A stretch of 64,000 nucleotides of DNA from Rheinheimera oceanensis (GCF_018831085.1 NZ_JAGPNM010000002.1:310001-374000), one strand, 5' to 3'. Positions 8,098 to 17,353 are shown, numbered from the stretch's first letter. Numbers and translations are program-made. The notes: a model not told the origin generated them from the letters alone.

Positions 8098-9102
8098 TTA
8101 TGGCAGCACAAAGCCAACAGCATCATTTACTTTCGCCAGTGTTGCTGCGGCGCGCGAACGGGCTTTTTCTGCGCCAGCCCGCATAACAGTGGTTAAAGTA
8201 GTCTGATCAGCACGCAGCTCGGTAAAGGTTTTCTGTACCGGCTCTAATAAAGCAATGACAGCATCGGCAACATCGCCTTTTAAATGGCCGTACATTTTAC
8301 CTTCGTATTCCGCTTCCAATGCGGCGATAGTTTTGCCGGTTACACCGCTTAGAATGCTTAATAAGTTGGCTACGCCCGGTTTAGCGTCAAGGTCAAAGCG
8401 TACCCGTGGCGGGTCTTCTGAATCTGTCATCGCCTTTTTAAACTTTTTGCTGATCATTTTTGGATCTTCAAGCAAACCCACGAAGTTCCATGGGTTTTCA
8501 TCCGATTTAGACATCTTCTTCGTTGGGTCCTGCAAGCTCATTACCCGTGCTGCTACTGGCGGAATAAAAGGCTCAGGCACGGTAAAAATATCACCATGTA
8601 CTGCGTTAAAGCGCATAGCAACGTCACGGGCTAACTCTAAATGCTGCTTTTGATCATGGCCAACCGGAATTTGATTGGCCTGATACAATAAAATATCGGC
8701 AGCCATCAGTACCGGATAAGTAAACAAGCCGGCGTTGACATTGTGGGTATGACGCTCTGATTTATCTTTAAATTGTGTCATCCGGCTTAGCTCGCCAAAC
8801 TGGGTATAGCAGTTCAGCACCCAGGCCAGCTGGCTGTGCTCAGGCACATGTGATTGCATAAACACCGCAGAGCGCTTTGGATCGATACCACAGGCCAGAT
8901 ACAACGCCAGGCTGTCGAGCGAAGCGCTACGCAGTGCCGCCGGTTCTTGCCGTACGGTAATAGCATGCAAATCCACAATACAGTACAAGCAATCATAGTC
9001 ATCCTGCATTTTGTCCCACTGGCGCAGCGCCCCCAGATAATTACCGATGGTAAGTTGTCCGGATGGCTGTGCACCACTTAGCACAATTGGCTTATTGCTC
9101 AT
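8098..9102 (-). CDS. trpS: Tryptophanyl-tRNA synthetase
   Basis: Class I aminoacyl-tRNA synthetase that charges tRNA-Trp in the cytoplasm. The ATP-binding signature appears as PSGQLTIGN (HIGH-type, residues 13-21) and the KMSKS loop as [11 protein letters not shown] around residue 195. From the ATG at 9102 the protein has 334 residues, the same as E. coli TrpS, and starts [15 protein letters not shown] like that family. The frame also opens at a GTG four codons upstream, but this adds nothing conserved. It follows rpe on the same strand with a gap of about 107 bp. The gph gene that separates the two in E. coli is absent here. Confidence 0.97.
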   Translation of the reverse strand: MSNKPIVLSGAQPSGQLTIGNYLGALRQWDKMQDDYDCLYCIVDLHAITVRQEPAALRSASLDSLALYLACGIDPKRSAVFMQSHVPEHSQLAWVLNCYTQFGELSRMTQFKDKSERHTHNVNAGLFTYPVLMAADILLYQANQIPVGHDQKQHLELARDVAMRFNAVHGDIFTVPEPFIPPVAARVMSLQDPTKKMSKSDENPWNFVGLLEDPKMISKKFKKAMTDSEDPPRVRFDLDAKPGVANLLSILSGVTGKTIAALEAEYEGKMYGHLKGDVADAVIALLEPVQKTFTELRADQTTLTTVMRAGAEKARSRAAATLAKVNDAVGFVLP

Positions 9103-9209
9103 AGTTGTATCCACTTTAAAAGCTGTATTGTTAATGACAGGCCGGTATTCACCGGTTTGAAGTGCAGCATTATAACCATATCAGCACGTTGCAACAGTAA
9201 AAAAGCCGC

Positions 9210-9884
9210 TTAGCGCGGCACTTTTGCCAATTGCTGGCGCATCTTATTAATCACTTCGGCATAATCCGCTGCATTAAATATTGCCGAACCGGCGACAAAC
9301 ATATCGGCGCCAGCTGCAGCAATGTCAGCAATATTGTCTGCGTTTACGCCGCCATCAATCTCCAGCCGGATGGGTAAGCCGCTGTGGTCGATAATGTTGC
9401 GCGCTGCTGCCAGCTTATCCAGGGTGGCAGGGATAAATTTCTGCCCGCCAAAGCCCGGGTTAACCGACATCAGTAAAATAACGTCGACTTTATCCAGTAC
9501 GTAATCCAGGTAACTTAACGGCGTAGCCGGGTTAAATACCAAACCAGCCTGACAACCGTGGCTTTTAATTAGCTGTAAGGTACGGTCGATATGGCGCGAT
9601 GCCTCAGGATGAAAAGTAATAATACTGGCACCGGCCTGGGCAAACTGCGGTACCAGGCTATCTACCGGCTCAACCATCAAATGCACATCTATCGGTGCAG
9701 TAATGCCGTAATTTCTCAGCGCCTGACACACCATAGGCCCCATAGTCAGGTTTGGCACATAATGATTGTCCATTACATCAAAGTGCACCACATCGGCACC
9801 AGCCTTTAATACCGCCGTCACATCGTCTCCGAGCCGGGCAAAATCAGCTGACAAAATAGAAGGCGCAATTAAATAGGGTTGCAT
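9210..9884 (-). CDS. rpe: Ribulose-phosphate 3-epimerase
   Basis: Interconverts ribulose 5-phosphate and xylulose 5-phosphate in the pentose phosphate pathway. The 224-residue TIM-barrel protein carries [13 protein letters not shown] at the N-terminus, [17 protein letters not shown] (metal and substrate residues), [22 protein letters not shown] and [10 protein letters not shown]. The ATG at 9884 gives the family's usual N-terminus MQPYLIAPS. The frame extends seven codons further upstream without support, whereas GGAAA lies just before the chosen ATG. It belongs to the dam-region cluster common to gammaproteobacteria, although porin and small-protein genes intervene before dam here. Confidence 0.97.
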   Translation of the reverse strand: MQPYLIAPSILSADFARLGDDVTAVLKAGADVVHFDVMDNHYVPNLTMGPMVCQALRNYGITAPIDVHLMVEPVDSLVPQFAQAGASIITFHPEASRHIDRTLQLIKSHGCQAGLVFNPATPLSYLDYVLDKVDVILLMSVNPGFGGQKFIPATLDKLAAARNIIDHSGLPIRLEIDGGVNADNIADIAAAGADMFVAGSAIFNAADYAEVINKMRQQLAKVPR

Positions 9885-10117
9885 AGCAGATTTCCGTTTA
9901 AGCACAGTAGGCGAACTTTACTGAATTTGACATAAAAATGCACGGCTATGCCGCAGCGCGTTAGCGCCCAAAAAATGAGCAGCAACGCACCAATTTAGCA
10001 CAAGCTGTTACATAAGTTAAAACGAAAATCATTTATCCACATGAATTAAAACAATAAAACTACATGGCATATATCTTGGAACTTAAAAATGAGGGAACAG
10101 AGAAAAGGGCGAATAAA

Positions 10118-10798
10118 ATGAAAACAGCAACAAAAATGACGACGTTAGCAACAAGCATGATGTTACTTGGATTATCGGCCGGCAGTTTTAGTGCCAGTGC
10201 AGTAGAGCTTAGCGGGGATATTACTTTCACCTCAGACTATGCCTTTCGCGGTATTTCACAAACCGAAGAAGCTCCGGCTATACAAGGTGGCTTATCGCTG
10301 GCCTCTGAATCGGGCTTTTATGTCTCGGTATGGGGCTCAAACGTCGATTTTCTGGCCGAAGGTACACTTGAGCTGGACGTAATGCTGGGCTGGAGTGGCG
10401 CTATCAATGACGACTGGTCAACAGATGTGGGTATTATGCGCTACGGCTATCCGAATGCAGAAATTGAAGGATCAAACTTCTGGGAGATTTATGGCTCTTT
10501 ATCTTACAAAGATTTAACCTTTGGCCTGGCATACAGTGATGATTACTATGCCAACAGTGGTAAATTTTATTATATATACGCTAACTACAGTTATGCCTTA
10601 ACTGAAAATTTCAGTTTAGACCTGCATGTCGGTCAGAATGAATATGATGACAGCAGTGCCAGCTATCTGGACTGGAGTGTGGGTATCAGCACTGAGGTGT
10701 TAGGTGCAGGCCTGAGTCTGGCCTATGTAGATACGGATATTAATGACTTATATCTGGCAGACCGCCGGGTAATATTTTCTATTTCAAAAAGCTTTTAA
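10118..10798 (+). CDS. TorF-family putative porin (outer-membrane beta-barrel)
   Basis: A 226-residue exported protein. Its signal peptide is about 28 residues (MKTATK, hydrophobic core, SASA) and the mature protein starts VELSGDITFTSDYAFRGISQ, which is characteristic of the TorF/TIGR02001 outer-membrane family. The rest alternates aromatic and glycine residues as expected for beta strands and ends in Phe (SISKSF), a usual last residue for barrel assembly. The start at 10118 is chosen for the signal peptide and the AAAAGGG site; an upstream in-frame ATG at 10064 would bury the signal. Substrate is unknown. It is monocistronic, opposite in strand to rpe and dam. Confidence 0.85.
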   Translation: MKTATKMTTLATSMMLLGLSAGSFSASAVELSGDITFTSDYAFRGISQTEEAPAIQGGLSLASESGFYVSVWGSNVDFLAEGTLELDVMLGWSGAINDDWSTDVGIMRYGYPNAEIEGSNFWEIYGSLSYKDLTFGLAYSDDYYANSGKFYYIYANYSYALTENFSLDLHVGQNEYDDSSASYLDWSVGISTEVLGAGLSLAYVDTDINDLYLADRRVIFSISKSF

Positions 10799-10811
10799 CG
10801 CCGCTGTTAAT

Positions 10812-10835
10812 CTACCGGTGTAATTACACCGGTAG
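10812..10835. repeat. Perfect 24-bp palindrome after the porin gene
   Basis: CTACCGGTGTAA is followed directly by its exact reverse complement, so the whole 24 bp is a perfect inverted repeat with no spacer. It starts 13 bp after the porin stop. No T-tract follows on either strand. It could form a 10-bp hairpin in RNA as an mRNA end, or be a dimeric protein-binding site. Confidence 0.6.
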
Positions 10836-10954
10836 CCACCTCGCTTAAATCATATTGTTCAGCTGATAATAAAGTGGCGAATAAATAATCAGCTTGAATC
10901 AAAAAGCCAGATGCTTTATTATCGGGTGTGTTTACAAGAGCAAATGGAATTAAC

Positions 10955-11206
10955 ATGAAATTTACCCCCCCGTTAAAAGCGGTTGTAATTTCAGCTGGTA
11001 TTATTGCCGGCGCTCTGAGCCTTGCCCTGCCAGGCTGGGTTGCCAATCATCACTGTCAGCAACTGACTCAGTCAGCTATGCCCTGTACTGAAGTTGATCA
11101 ACAAAACTGGTTAAGCTGGTTTACCGGAAAAAGCCGCTCGACTCAGTTTCACTTTGTTGATTTACTTGAACTTCTAAGCCGGTTTGCTCCGGTACAAAAG
11201 TCTTGA
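10955..11206 (+). CDS. Small hypothetical protein with N-terminal membrane segment
   Basis: An 83-residue protein I do not recognise. Residues 8-30 (AVVISAGIIAGALSLALPGWVA) form one hydrophobic segment, either an anchor or an uncleaved signal. The remainder is polar with two cysteines (about residues 34 and 44) that would face the periplasm and could pair. The ATG at 10955 is preceded by GGAATT; the frame opens nine codons earlier without benefit. Its TGA stop overlaps the TTG start of the DUF2970 gene, which suggests coupled expression. The complementary strand has a 79-codon frame over the same DNA, but that lacks a plausible start context. Confidence 0.6.
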   Translation: MKFTPPLKAVVISAGIIAGALSLALPGWVANHHCQQLTQSAMPCTEVDQQNWLSWFTGKSRSTQFHFVDLLELLSRFAPVQKS

Positions 11207-11397
11207 TAAACCAAAAACCGTCTGTGCTACAAGTGATTAAAGCTGTGTTAGGTGCTTTAGTGGGTGTGCAGTCAGAGCAACAGCGACAACAAGATTTCAG
11301 CGCGACCAGCCCGTTGCCTTACATTGTCGTGGGAATTATTGTCACCCTGCTTTTTGTGGTAACACTGCTACTTGTAGTGTCCTGGGTACTTTCTTAG
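11203..11397 (+). CDS. DUF2970 family small membrane protein
   Basis: A 64-residue protein with the DUF2970 pattern: LQVIKAVLGALVGVQSEQQRQQDF followed by one transmembrane helix (about residues 40-62). Family members are small gammaproteobacterial inner-membrane proteins of unknown role. No ATG is available before the conserved part, so translation probably starts at TTG 11203, overlapping the TGA of the gene upstream. The last 56 bp run through the 3' end of dam on the opposite strand, so the two genes share coding DNA. Confidence 0.75.
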   Translation: MINQKPSVLQVIKAVLGALVGVQSEQQRQQDFSATSPLPYIVVGIIVTLLFVVTLLLVVSWVLS

Positions 11398-12217
11398 GCT
11401 GATATACCGCAAACAGCTCTGCAACCTTACCGCGTGTTGCACCATTTTGGCTAATTGAACGCCCTACCTGCAAACTATGCAGTTGCGCCTGCTGATAAAT
11501 CTTCCGTGTCAACGTTGTATCATGGTTACTAATCACCACTGTAACACCACGCTGTTGTGCCTGTTCGGCTAAATTAGCCAGTTCAGCCTGATCATCTAAA
11601 TTAAAACCTTCTGTGGCATAGCTGGTAAAACTGGCCGTTTTGCTCAGCGGCACATAAGGCGGATCGCAATACACCACAGTGCCACTTGGCGCCTGTAACA
11701 TGAGTTGCTGATAACTGGCACAGCTAAACTCAGCCCGCTGCGCTTTCTCAGCAAAAAAATACAATTCAGCTTCAGGGAAATACGGCTTTTTATAACTACC
11801 AAAAGGTACATTAAACTTGCCAGATAAATTGTAGCGGCACAGACCGTTGTAACCATGCCGGTTCAGGTACAAAAATAACTGTGCCCGCTCGTAGGCGTTG
11901 TCACTGAGGTTGAATTGCTGACGCAGTTGAAGATACGCATCACGCTGGTTAGTCATTACCGTAAACAAGGTTTTTGCATCTGCAATAAAGCGCTCAGGCT
12001 GGGTCTTAACCAGTTGATATAAGTTAATTAAATCTGCGTTGATATCATTTAGCTTGTAGTTTGAGTAATCCGTATTAAGAAATACTGAACCGGCACCAAC
12101 GAAAGGTTCTATCAGAGTATCACTGTCTGGCAGATGCTGTTGTATTGCATCTACCAGATTATATTTCCCACCCGCCCACTTAAGAAATGCCCGGCTTTTT
12201 TGCCTGCTTTTAACCAT
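11342..12217 (-). CDS. dam: DNA adenine methylase (GATC)
   Basis: A 291-residue orphan methyltransferase that methylates adenine in GATC for mismatch repair, replication timing and gene regulation. It has AFLKWAGGK (AdoMet pocket) at the N-terminus, EPFVGAGSVFLN, LFLYLNRHGYNGLCRYN and the catalytic motif DPPY in VVYCDPPYVPLS, then SNHDTTLTRKIY. It is somewhat longer than E. coli Dam (278 residues); the extra length is a C-terminal tail encoded in the overlap with the convergent DUF2970 gene. The gene is 6 bp downstream of damX and has GGAA before its ATG. Confidence 0.97.
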   Translation of the reverse strand: MVKSRQKSRAFLKWAGGKYNLVDAIQQHLPDSDTLIEPFVGAGSVFLNTDYSNYKLNDINADLINLYQLVKTQPERFIADAKTLFTVMTNQRDAYLQLRQQFNLSDNAYERAQLFLYLNRHGYNGLCRYNLSGKFNVPFGSYKKPYFPEAELYFFAEKAQRAEFSCASYQQLMLQAPSGTVVYCDPPYVPLSKTASFTSYATEGFNLDDQAELANLAEQAQQRGVTVVISNHDTTLTRKIYQQAQLHSLQVGRSISQNGATRGKVAELFAVYQPKKVPRTLQVAVLPQKAG

Positions 12218-12223
12218 TGCTTG

Positions 12224-13495
12224 CTATTCCGGCACACTTTGCTGATTACGCTGCAAGGCATTAATTTCTGTTTGTATGGCCTGTAATCTTTTAACAAAAG
12301 GCCCGCCAGCCCTTAAAGCTTCTGGCAGCTGTGCCAGTTGTTGATTAGCTGCAGCAGCATTACTAAAAGGTGCCAGTAATATTACCCATTGCGTTTTACC
12401 CTGCCAGTTACGCTGATAAACCAGGCTATCCAGTTGCGGGTAAGTCTTGTTAAAACGTTGCAGTGATGCATTACTGGACAATACCGCAAGTTGCAATGCT
12501 ACCTGCTGCCTGTCCATCTCCAGCAGTTGCGCTTCGTCATATTTGAAAGCTCCCGCCGCTATCGCGCTATCTTTTACAACCGGCTCTGGTTCTACCGGCT
12601 CTGTTACAACCTCAGTGGTAATGTCTTCCACTGCTGAAGACTCAACCGGAGGCGGGATAACAGGGATCAGCTCAGGCTCTGGCGTAACATCTATAACAGG
12701 ATCGTTCTCAGCACTAATCTCAGGCTCAGCGTTAACCTCAGGTTCAATGGTAACGGCCGGTACCTGTACCGGTATACGTACCGGCGTATCAGCTGTTTTG
12801 CTTTCAGGCCAGAAAAAATACAGCAACATAGCTACCATTACTGCCGCTATCACCATATATACGGCTTTAAACGGCGGCATAGCCGGTTTTGTATATTCAG
12901 GTTCTGCTACAGGCTTGACGGCTGCAGGGCGTAATAATAAGTGCAGGTTACCATTAGCCTCCGTCAGGCGGTTGCTCATTTCCAACGGATTAAGCTGCTC
13001 TGCCTGCAGCAAGTACTCTGCATCGGCAGAGGTGGGTGGGCTAATGGTAAGCGTTAAGCTGTTGTCCAGCAGGGGTTTAGTGGAAAAGCTGAATAGCAGA
13101 CAGGGTAAATTCTGCAGCTGTGGTAAAACAGAGCTAAATTGTTCAGTATTATCAACAATAAGCAGCAACGGCGTTACGCCATCCTGAGCCGCAACTTGTT
13201 CTGATAATGCCACCCCCGCCTGCGCCGGCAAGCCAAACCATTGCTGCATTAACTGGCTGGCAACTTGCGCCTCGTCCGCCGGCGTATTAAGCAGGGCAAC
13301 GTTATACTGTTCTGAAAACAGCTCAGCCAGTGTCAGTGCCAGCGTTGATTTACCACTGCCTACAGCACCGACAGCTTCAATATGATCAATATTGTTAAAT
13401 GCCAGCTGAAACAGCAATCTTTCTGTCCATTCCCGCTGTGACGGCAGCAAGTGGTCAAATAATGCCAATCTTGCCTGTAGTTCAGTTGTTTCCAT
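12224..13495 (-). CDS. damX: DamX: AAA-type ATPase/SPOR-domain cell division protein
   Basis: A protein of about 423 residues. The cytoplasmic N-terminal part has a P-loop (AVGAVGSGKSTLAL near residue 50) as in ExeA/GspA-like ATPases. One transmembrane helix (AVYMVIAAVMVAMLLYFFW, near 215-235) is followed by a Glu/Pro/Val-rich periplasmic linker and a C-terminal SPOR domain with LVYQRNWQGKTQWVILLAPF, which binds denuded septal peptidoglycan. The ATG at 13495 is preferred over the TTG two codons upstream. It overlaps the aroB stop by 14 bp and precedes dam. The aroK-aroB-damX-dam order is typical of gammaproteobacteria. Confidence 0.92.
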   Translation of the reverse strand: METTELQARLALFDHLLPSQREWTERLLFQLAFNNIDHIEAVGAVGSGKSTLALTLAELFSEQYNVALLNTPADEAQVASQLMQQWFGLPAQAGVALSEQVAAQDGVTPLLLIVDNTEQFSSVLPQLQNLPCLLFSFSTKPLLDNSLTLTISPPTSADAEYLLQAEQLNPLEMSNRLTEANGNLHLLLRPAAVKPVAEPEYTKPAMPPFKAVYMVIAAVMVAMLLYFFWPESKTADTPVRIPVQVPAVTIEPEVNAEPEISAENDPVIDVTPEPELIPVIPPPVESSAVEDITTEVVTEPVEPEPVVKDSAIAAGAFKYDEAQLLEMDRQQVALQLAVLSSNASLQRFNKTYPQLDSLVYQRNWQGKTQWVILLAPFSNAAAANQQLAQLPEALRAGGPFVKRLQAIQTEINALQRNQQSVPE

Positions 13496-14552
13496 CAGCA
13501 AATACCCTGAAAAGTTCCGTTTCGGTTACGTTATCTACCACAGCTGTGGCGCCAAACGCGGTTGGTAACACAAAACGCATACTGCCGTTTTTCACTTTTT
13601 TATCTGTTTTCATATAAGGCATAAAATCGCGAATATGCATACCGGCAGGAGGTTTAACCGGCAATGAAAATGCTGACAATAATGCTTTAATACGCGATAA
13701 ATCTGCGGCGAGTATATCGCCCCGGCTTACAGCCACTTCCGCTGCCATTACCATGCCGACAGCTACAGCTTCGCCATGCAGCCATTCACCGTAGCCCAGA
13801 TAAGCTTCTATAGCATGGCCAAAAGTATGGCCTAAATTAAGCAGAGCTCTTTCGCCTTGTTCTGTTTCATCGCGGCTGACAATATCTGCCTTCATCTGGC
13901 AACAGTAGCGGATCATCTCGGCCAGTGTAGCAGCATGCTGTTGCTGAATAAGCTGTTGGTTCTGCTCCAGCCAGCTAAAAAAATCAGCGTCTGCTATCAA
14001 AGCATACTTGATCACTTCTGCCATGCCTGCGGCAAACTCACGCGCAGGCAACGTCGATAACACTGAGGTATTAATTAATACCTGAGCAGGCTGCTTAAAA
14101 GCACCGATCATATTCTTGCCAAGCGGGTGATTTACTGCCGTTTTACCGCCTACAGAGGAATCTACCTGAGATAACAAGGTGGTTGGAATTTGTAAAAACG
14201 GCACACCGCGCTGATAACAAGCCGCGACAAAGCCGGTAAGGTCACCTATTACACCACCACCCAACGCAACCAGCAGTACATCGCGTGACATACGCTGTTC
14301 CAGCAGAAACCCCATAACCTGCTCAAACGAACTTAAGGTTTTGTAAGCTTCACCATCCGGCAGTAAGAAATGCAGTGTTGTGCAACCGGTAAACAATTGC
14401 TGCACCGACTGTAAATAAAGCGATGCCACGGTAGGGTTGGATATAATGACGACCTGGCGACAATTTGCCAGAGCGGTATCTAACCCTTGAAAATTATCAG
14501 CGATAGAGATGGTGTAGCTGCGTTCGCCAAGTTGGACTTCAACTTTCTGCAT
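13482..14552 (-). CDS. aroB: 3-dehydroquinate synthase
   Basis: Second step of the shikimate pathway, converting DAHP to 3-dehydroquinate with NAD+ and a divalent metal. The 356-residue sequence contains DGEAYKTL, GGGVIGDLTGFVAACYQRGV, the substrate and NAD loop TTLLSQVDSSVGGKTAVNHPLG, and LNLGHTFGHAIE with metal-binding His. AGGGAG precedes the ATG. The gene lies 24 bp after aroK and overlaps damX, so these are co-expressed. Confidence 0.97.
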   Translation of the reverse strand: MQKVEVQLGERSYTISIADNFQGLDTALANCRQVVIISNPTVASLYLQSVQQLFTGCTTLHFLLPDGEAYKTLSSFEQVMGFLLEQRMSRDVLLVALGGGVIGDLTGFVAACYQRGVPFLQIPTTLLSQVDSSVGGKTAVNHPLGKNMIGAFKQPAQVLINTSVLSTLPAREFAAGMAEVIKYALIADADFFSWLEQNQQLIQQQHAATLAEMIRYCCQMKADIVSRDETEQGERALLNLGHTFGHAIEAYLGYGEWLHGEAVAVGMVMAAEVAVSRGDILAADLSRIKALLSAFSLPVKPPAGMHIRDFMPYMKTDKKVKNGSMRFVLPTAFGATAVVDNVTETELFRVFADGNN

Positions 14553-14576
14553 CAGCAGCTCCCTGGTAGATATTGG

Positions 14577-15095
14577 CTAAAAACCCAGTTGGTCTATGAT
14601 CTGACTCGCTACAGCACGAGCGCTTTGCTCGTCAGTACGAACAGTGAAGTCAGCAATTTCTGCATAAAGCGGATTACGCTCAGCCGCCAGACGTTCCAGA
14701 ACTTCTTTTGGTGCCTCTTCAGTTTGCAGCAGAGGTCTGCGTTTATCACGCTGAGTGCGGGCAACCTGTTTTTCAATTGGTGTCTCAAGATACACTACAA
14801 TACCGCGTGCAGACAAGCGGTTGCGGGTTTCTTTACTCAGTACTGAACCACCGCCAGTGGCAAGTACAATGCCCTGTAGTTCGGTCAGATCCTGAATGAC
14901 AGTTTCTTCACGTACACGGAAACCTTCTTCACCTTCCAGATCGAATACCCAGGCAATATCAGCACCTGTGCGGCGCTCGATTTCCTGATCCGAATCGTAG
15001 AACTCAAGATGAAGCATGTCTGCTAAGTGACGGCCAATTGTGCTTTTGCCTGCACCCATTGGGCCAACAAGGAAGATATTACGTTTTTCTGCCAT
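14577..15095 (-). CDS. aroK: Shikimate kinase
   Basis: ATP-dependent phosphorylation of shikimate. The 172-residue P-loop kinase has [15 protein letters not shown] (Walker A, about residues 11-18), [16 protein letters not shown] with shikimate-binding Asp, ATGGGSVL, and the lid R-DKRRPLLQ. Its length matches E. coli AroK. A TAGTATTACTA palindrome lies four bases upstream of the ATG. The gap to pilQ is 173 bp, so aroK may have its own promoter. Confidence 0.97.
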   Translation of the reverse strand: MAEKRNIFLVGPMGAGKSTIGRHLADMLHLEFYDSDQEIERRTGADIAWVFDLEGEEGFRVREETVIQDLTELQGIVLATGGGSVLSKETRNRLSARGIVVYLETPIEKQVARTQRDKRRPLLQTEEAPKEVLERLAAERNPLYAEIADFTVRTDEQSARAVASQIIDQLGF

Positions 15096-15268
15096 AGGTA
15101 GTATTACTAATCAGCTAACTCAGTGAAAAGTTGAATTCAAGGACCAAAAGGCTCCCACGAAAATTTGAAGCGCTGAATTATGTCAGGAATAGCCTTTTGT
15201 TGGCAAGCTAATTCTCAAACCTCCGGCACTGCCGCCAGCGCAGCTACAGCAGTGCTTATGTTGTTAGT

Positions 15269-17335
15269 TCAAAGACCATCTGTAATGATTTTCGGTGTCA
15301 CAAAAATTAGTAACTCATTCTTTTCATTAACTTCACGCTTTGATCTGAACAAAACTCCCAGATAAGGAATGTCGCCGAATAACGGTACCTTATTTACCGT
15401 CGACAGAATTTGCTGCTGATAAATACCCCCCAAAACGATGGTTTCGCCATTGTCGACTAATACCTGGGTTTGTATTTGCTGTGTATCAATAGCTGTTGCC
15501 GGTCCGGTTGGGGTTTGCACCGTTTCACCACGGGTATTCTGGGTAATAATCAGATCGAGAATAATCTTATTATCCGGGGTAATTTGCGGCGTTACCGTTA
15601 AACTTAATACCGCTTTTTTAAACTCTACTGTGGTTGCCCCACTGGATGCAGCCTGTACATAGGGTATCTCAACACCCTGTTCAATACGGGCCTGCTTCTG
15701 ATTGGCCGTAGTAATACGCGGGCTGGCGATAATTTCACCTTTATTTTCCTGTTCAAGTGCTGAAAGCTCAAGATCCAGTAAGGTGCCATCTGCCAGACGG
15801 GCAATATGAAAAGCAATACTACCGGCAGGGTTACTGGCAGGTAAGTTAACGTTCCAACGATTATCGAGCGATGGGATCACACCGTTAGCAATACTGTTAG
15901 CACCACCCGCGGAGCCTGACGTTCCCTGGTTAGTACTGCCACTGCTTTGCTGATCGCTAAAGCCCCAGCGGATACCCAGTTCATCGGTCACACTATCACG
16001 CACGGTAACCATGCGCGATTCAATCAGTACCTGGCGTACCGGAATATCCAGCCGCTCTATTAACTTACGTACACTTTCAATATTGCGGGCAGTATCTTTA
16101 ATTAAGATGGTATTGGTACGCTCGTCAACATTTACAGAACCGCGCGATGACAGCATGGTTGCATCTTTGTTCGATAATAAACCGGCTAAATCCGCCGCTT
16201 TAGCATAGTTAATTGATAAGAAATCTGAGTACAGCGGCTCCAGATCAGCCACAGTTTGTCTGGCCTCAAGCTCCCGTGCTTCACGTGCTGCCAGCTCATC
16301 TGTTGGCGCAACCATCAGAATATTACCTTCCATCCGCTTATCCAGACCTTTAACCCTAAGCACGATATCCAGTGCCTGATCCCAGGGCGTACCGTCTAAA
16401 CGCAAGGTAATATTGCCGGTAACCGAGTCGCTGGTTACCAGGTTAAAGCCGTTATAATCAGCAATAATTTGCAGTACAGTACGTACAGGAATGTCCTGAA
16501 AATTCAATGAGATTGCGCGGCCTTTGTATTCTTTCCCGCCGCCGAGAATGCTGCGGTTAGTGGTATCACGTTCAACATTCAGCGTAAAAATGTTATCGAT
16601 TTGCTGATAGGTAAAGGTAAATTCTGCAGTGGTATCTACCACCAAACGGGTAGAGCCACTCTCTTTAAAGGTTTCGATACCTTTTACAATAGTGCCAAAA
16701 TCAACTACATCCAGCTGGTATAATAATTCATCGAGAATATCAGTGTTATGGAACTCAACTTCCAGCTTACCTAAACGCTCGGCAACATCCACCGCAGCAG
16801 TGTTGTCGCGCAAAAATACCAGCACCCGGCCTTCGCCTTTATCACCGCGGCGAAAATCTATTGCGTTTACCCGGTTGATATAAGTAGGAGTGACATCGGC
16901 AACTGAGCCAAGATTGCCAGAAGTAGGGTTATCGGAAATATGAATATGAAAAACGTTACCTCTGACCCGGGTACGATAAATCTTCAGATAATCCAGATAG
17001 ATAACGGTTTTAAACCCTTCGCCGACAAACTCAGAAGTAACACGCTTTACCCCGGCTTTGTCTATCAGCACTTCATTTAGTTTTTCTTCGTAATCTGAGT
17101 TATCAAAAAATAATTCAATACGGGCAGGTTCATTAAATACCTGGATCCCCGGATCGGCGTACAACTCTTCATCAAAAATGAACTCAATTTCTGTTTCGCC
17201 TGTGAGCAAAGGGTTGTATCTGACATCATATAACAGAGGCACAGCTGCTGCGGGTAACGACAGTAACATTAAGGCTGCAAAACACACTGCCGTGTGCCGG
17301 AGTCTGCCAGACATTATTTTGATTATTTTATCCAT
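15269..17335 (-). CDS. pilQ: Type IV pilus secretin PilQ
   Basis: Outer-membrane secretin through which type IV pili and possibly DNA pass. It has 688 residues: a signal peptide (about 1-30), two AMIN peptidoglycan-binding domains (about 34-135 and 155-250), an STN/N0 domain (272-345), an N1 domain (about 370-440) and a C-terminal secretin pore (about 500-685) containing VPLFGDIPYLGVLFRS. A low-complexity Ser/Gly/Asn stretch lies just before the pore core. It is the last gene of a tightly packed pilM-N-O-P-Q operon, 18 bp after pilP. Confidence 0.96.
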   Translation of the reverse strand: MDKIIKIMSGRLRHTAVCFAALMLLSLPAAAVPLLYDVRYNPLLTGETEIEFIFDEELYADPGIQVFNEPARIELFFDNSDYEEKLNEVLIDKAGVKRVTSEFVGEGFKTVIYLDYLKIYRTRVRGNVFHIHISDNPTSGNLGSVADVTPTYINRVNAIDFRRGDKGEGRVLVFLRDNTAAVDVAERLGKLEVEFHNTDILDELLYQLDVVDFGTIVKGIETFKESGSTRLVVDTTAEFTFTYQQIDNIFTLNVERDTTNRSILGGGKEYKGRAISLNFQDIPVRTVLQIIADYNGFNLVTSDSVTGNITLRLDGTPWDQALDIVLRVKGLDKRMEGNILMVAPTDELAAREARELEARQTVADLEPLYSDFLSINYAKAADLAGLLSNKDATMLSSRGSVNVDERTNTILIKDTARNIESVRKLIERLDIPVRQVLIESRMVTVRDSVTDELGIRWGFSDQQSSGSTNQGTSGSAGGANSIANGVIPSLDNRWNVNLPASNPAGSIAFHIARLADGTLLDLELSALEQENKGEIIASPRITTANQKQARIEQGVEIPYVQAASSGATTVEFKKAVLSLTVTPQITPDNKIILDLIITQNTRGETVQTPTGPATAIDTQQIQTQVLVDNGETIVLGGIYQQQILSTVNKVPLFGDIPYLGVLFRSKREVNEKNELLIFVTPKIITDGL

Positions 17336-17353
17336 GATTTACTCGCATACCTG

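Noticed and set aside
10807..11046. 79-codon frame on the minus strand across the palindrome and the small-protein gene
   Set aside because: No ribosome site, and the opposing plus-strand frame has a plausible membrane helix and a coupled neighbour; it is considered a shadow.
12447..13187. 246-codon open frame on the plus strand
   Set aside because: It is antisense to damX, Ser/Gly/Thr-rich low complexity with no start context or domain; damX on the other strand is well supported.
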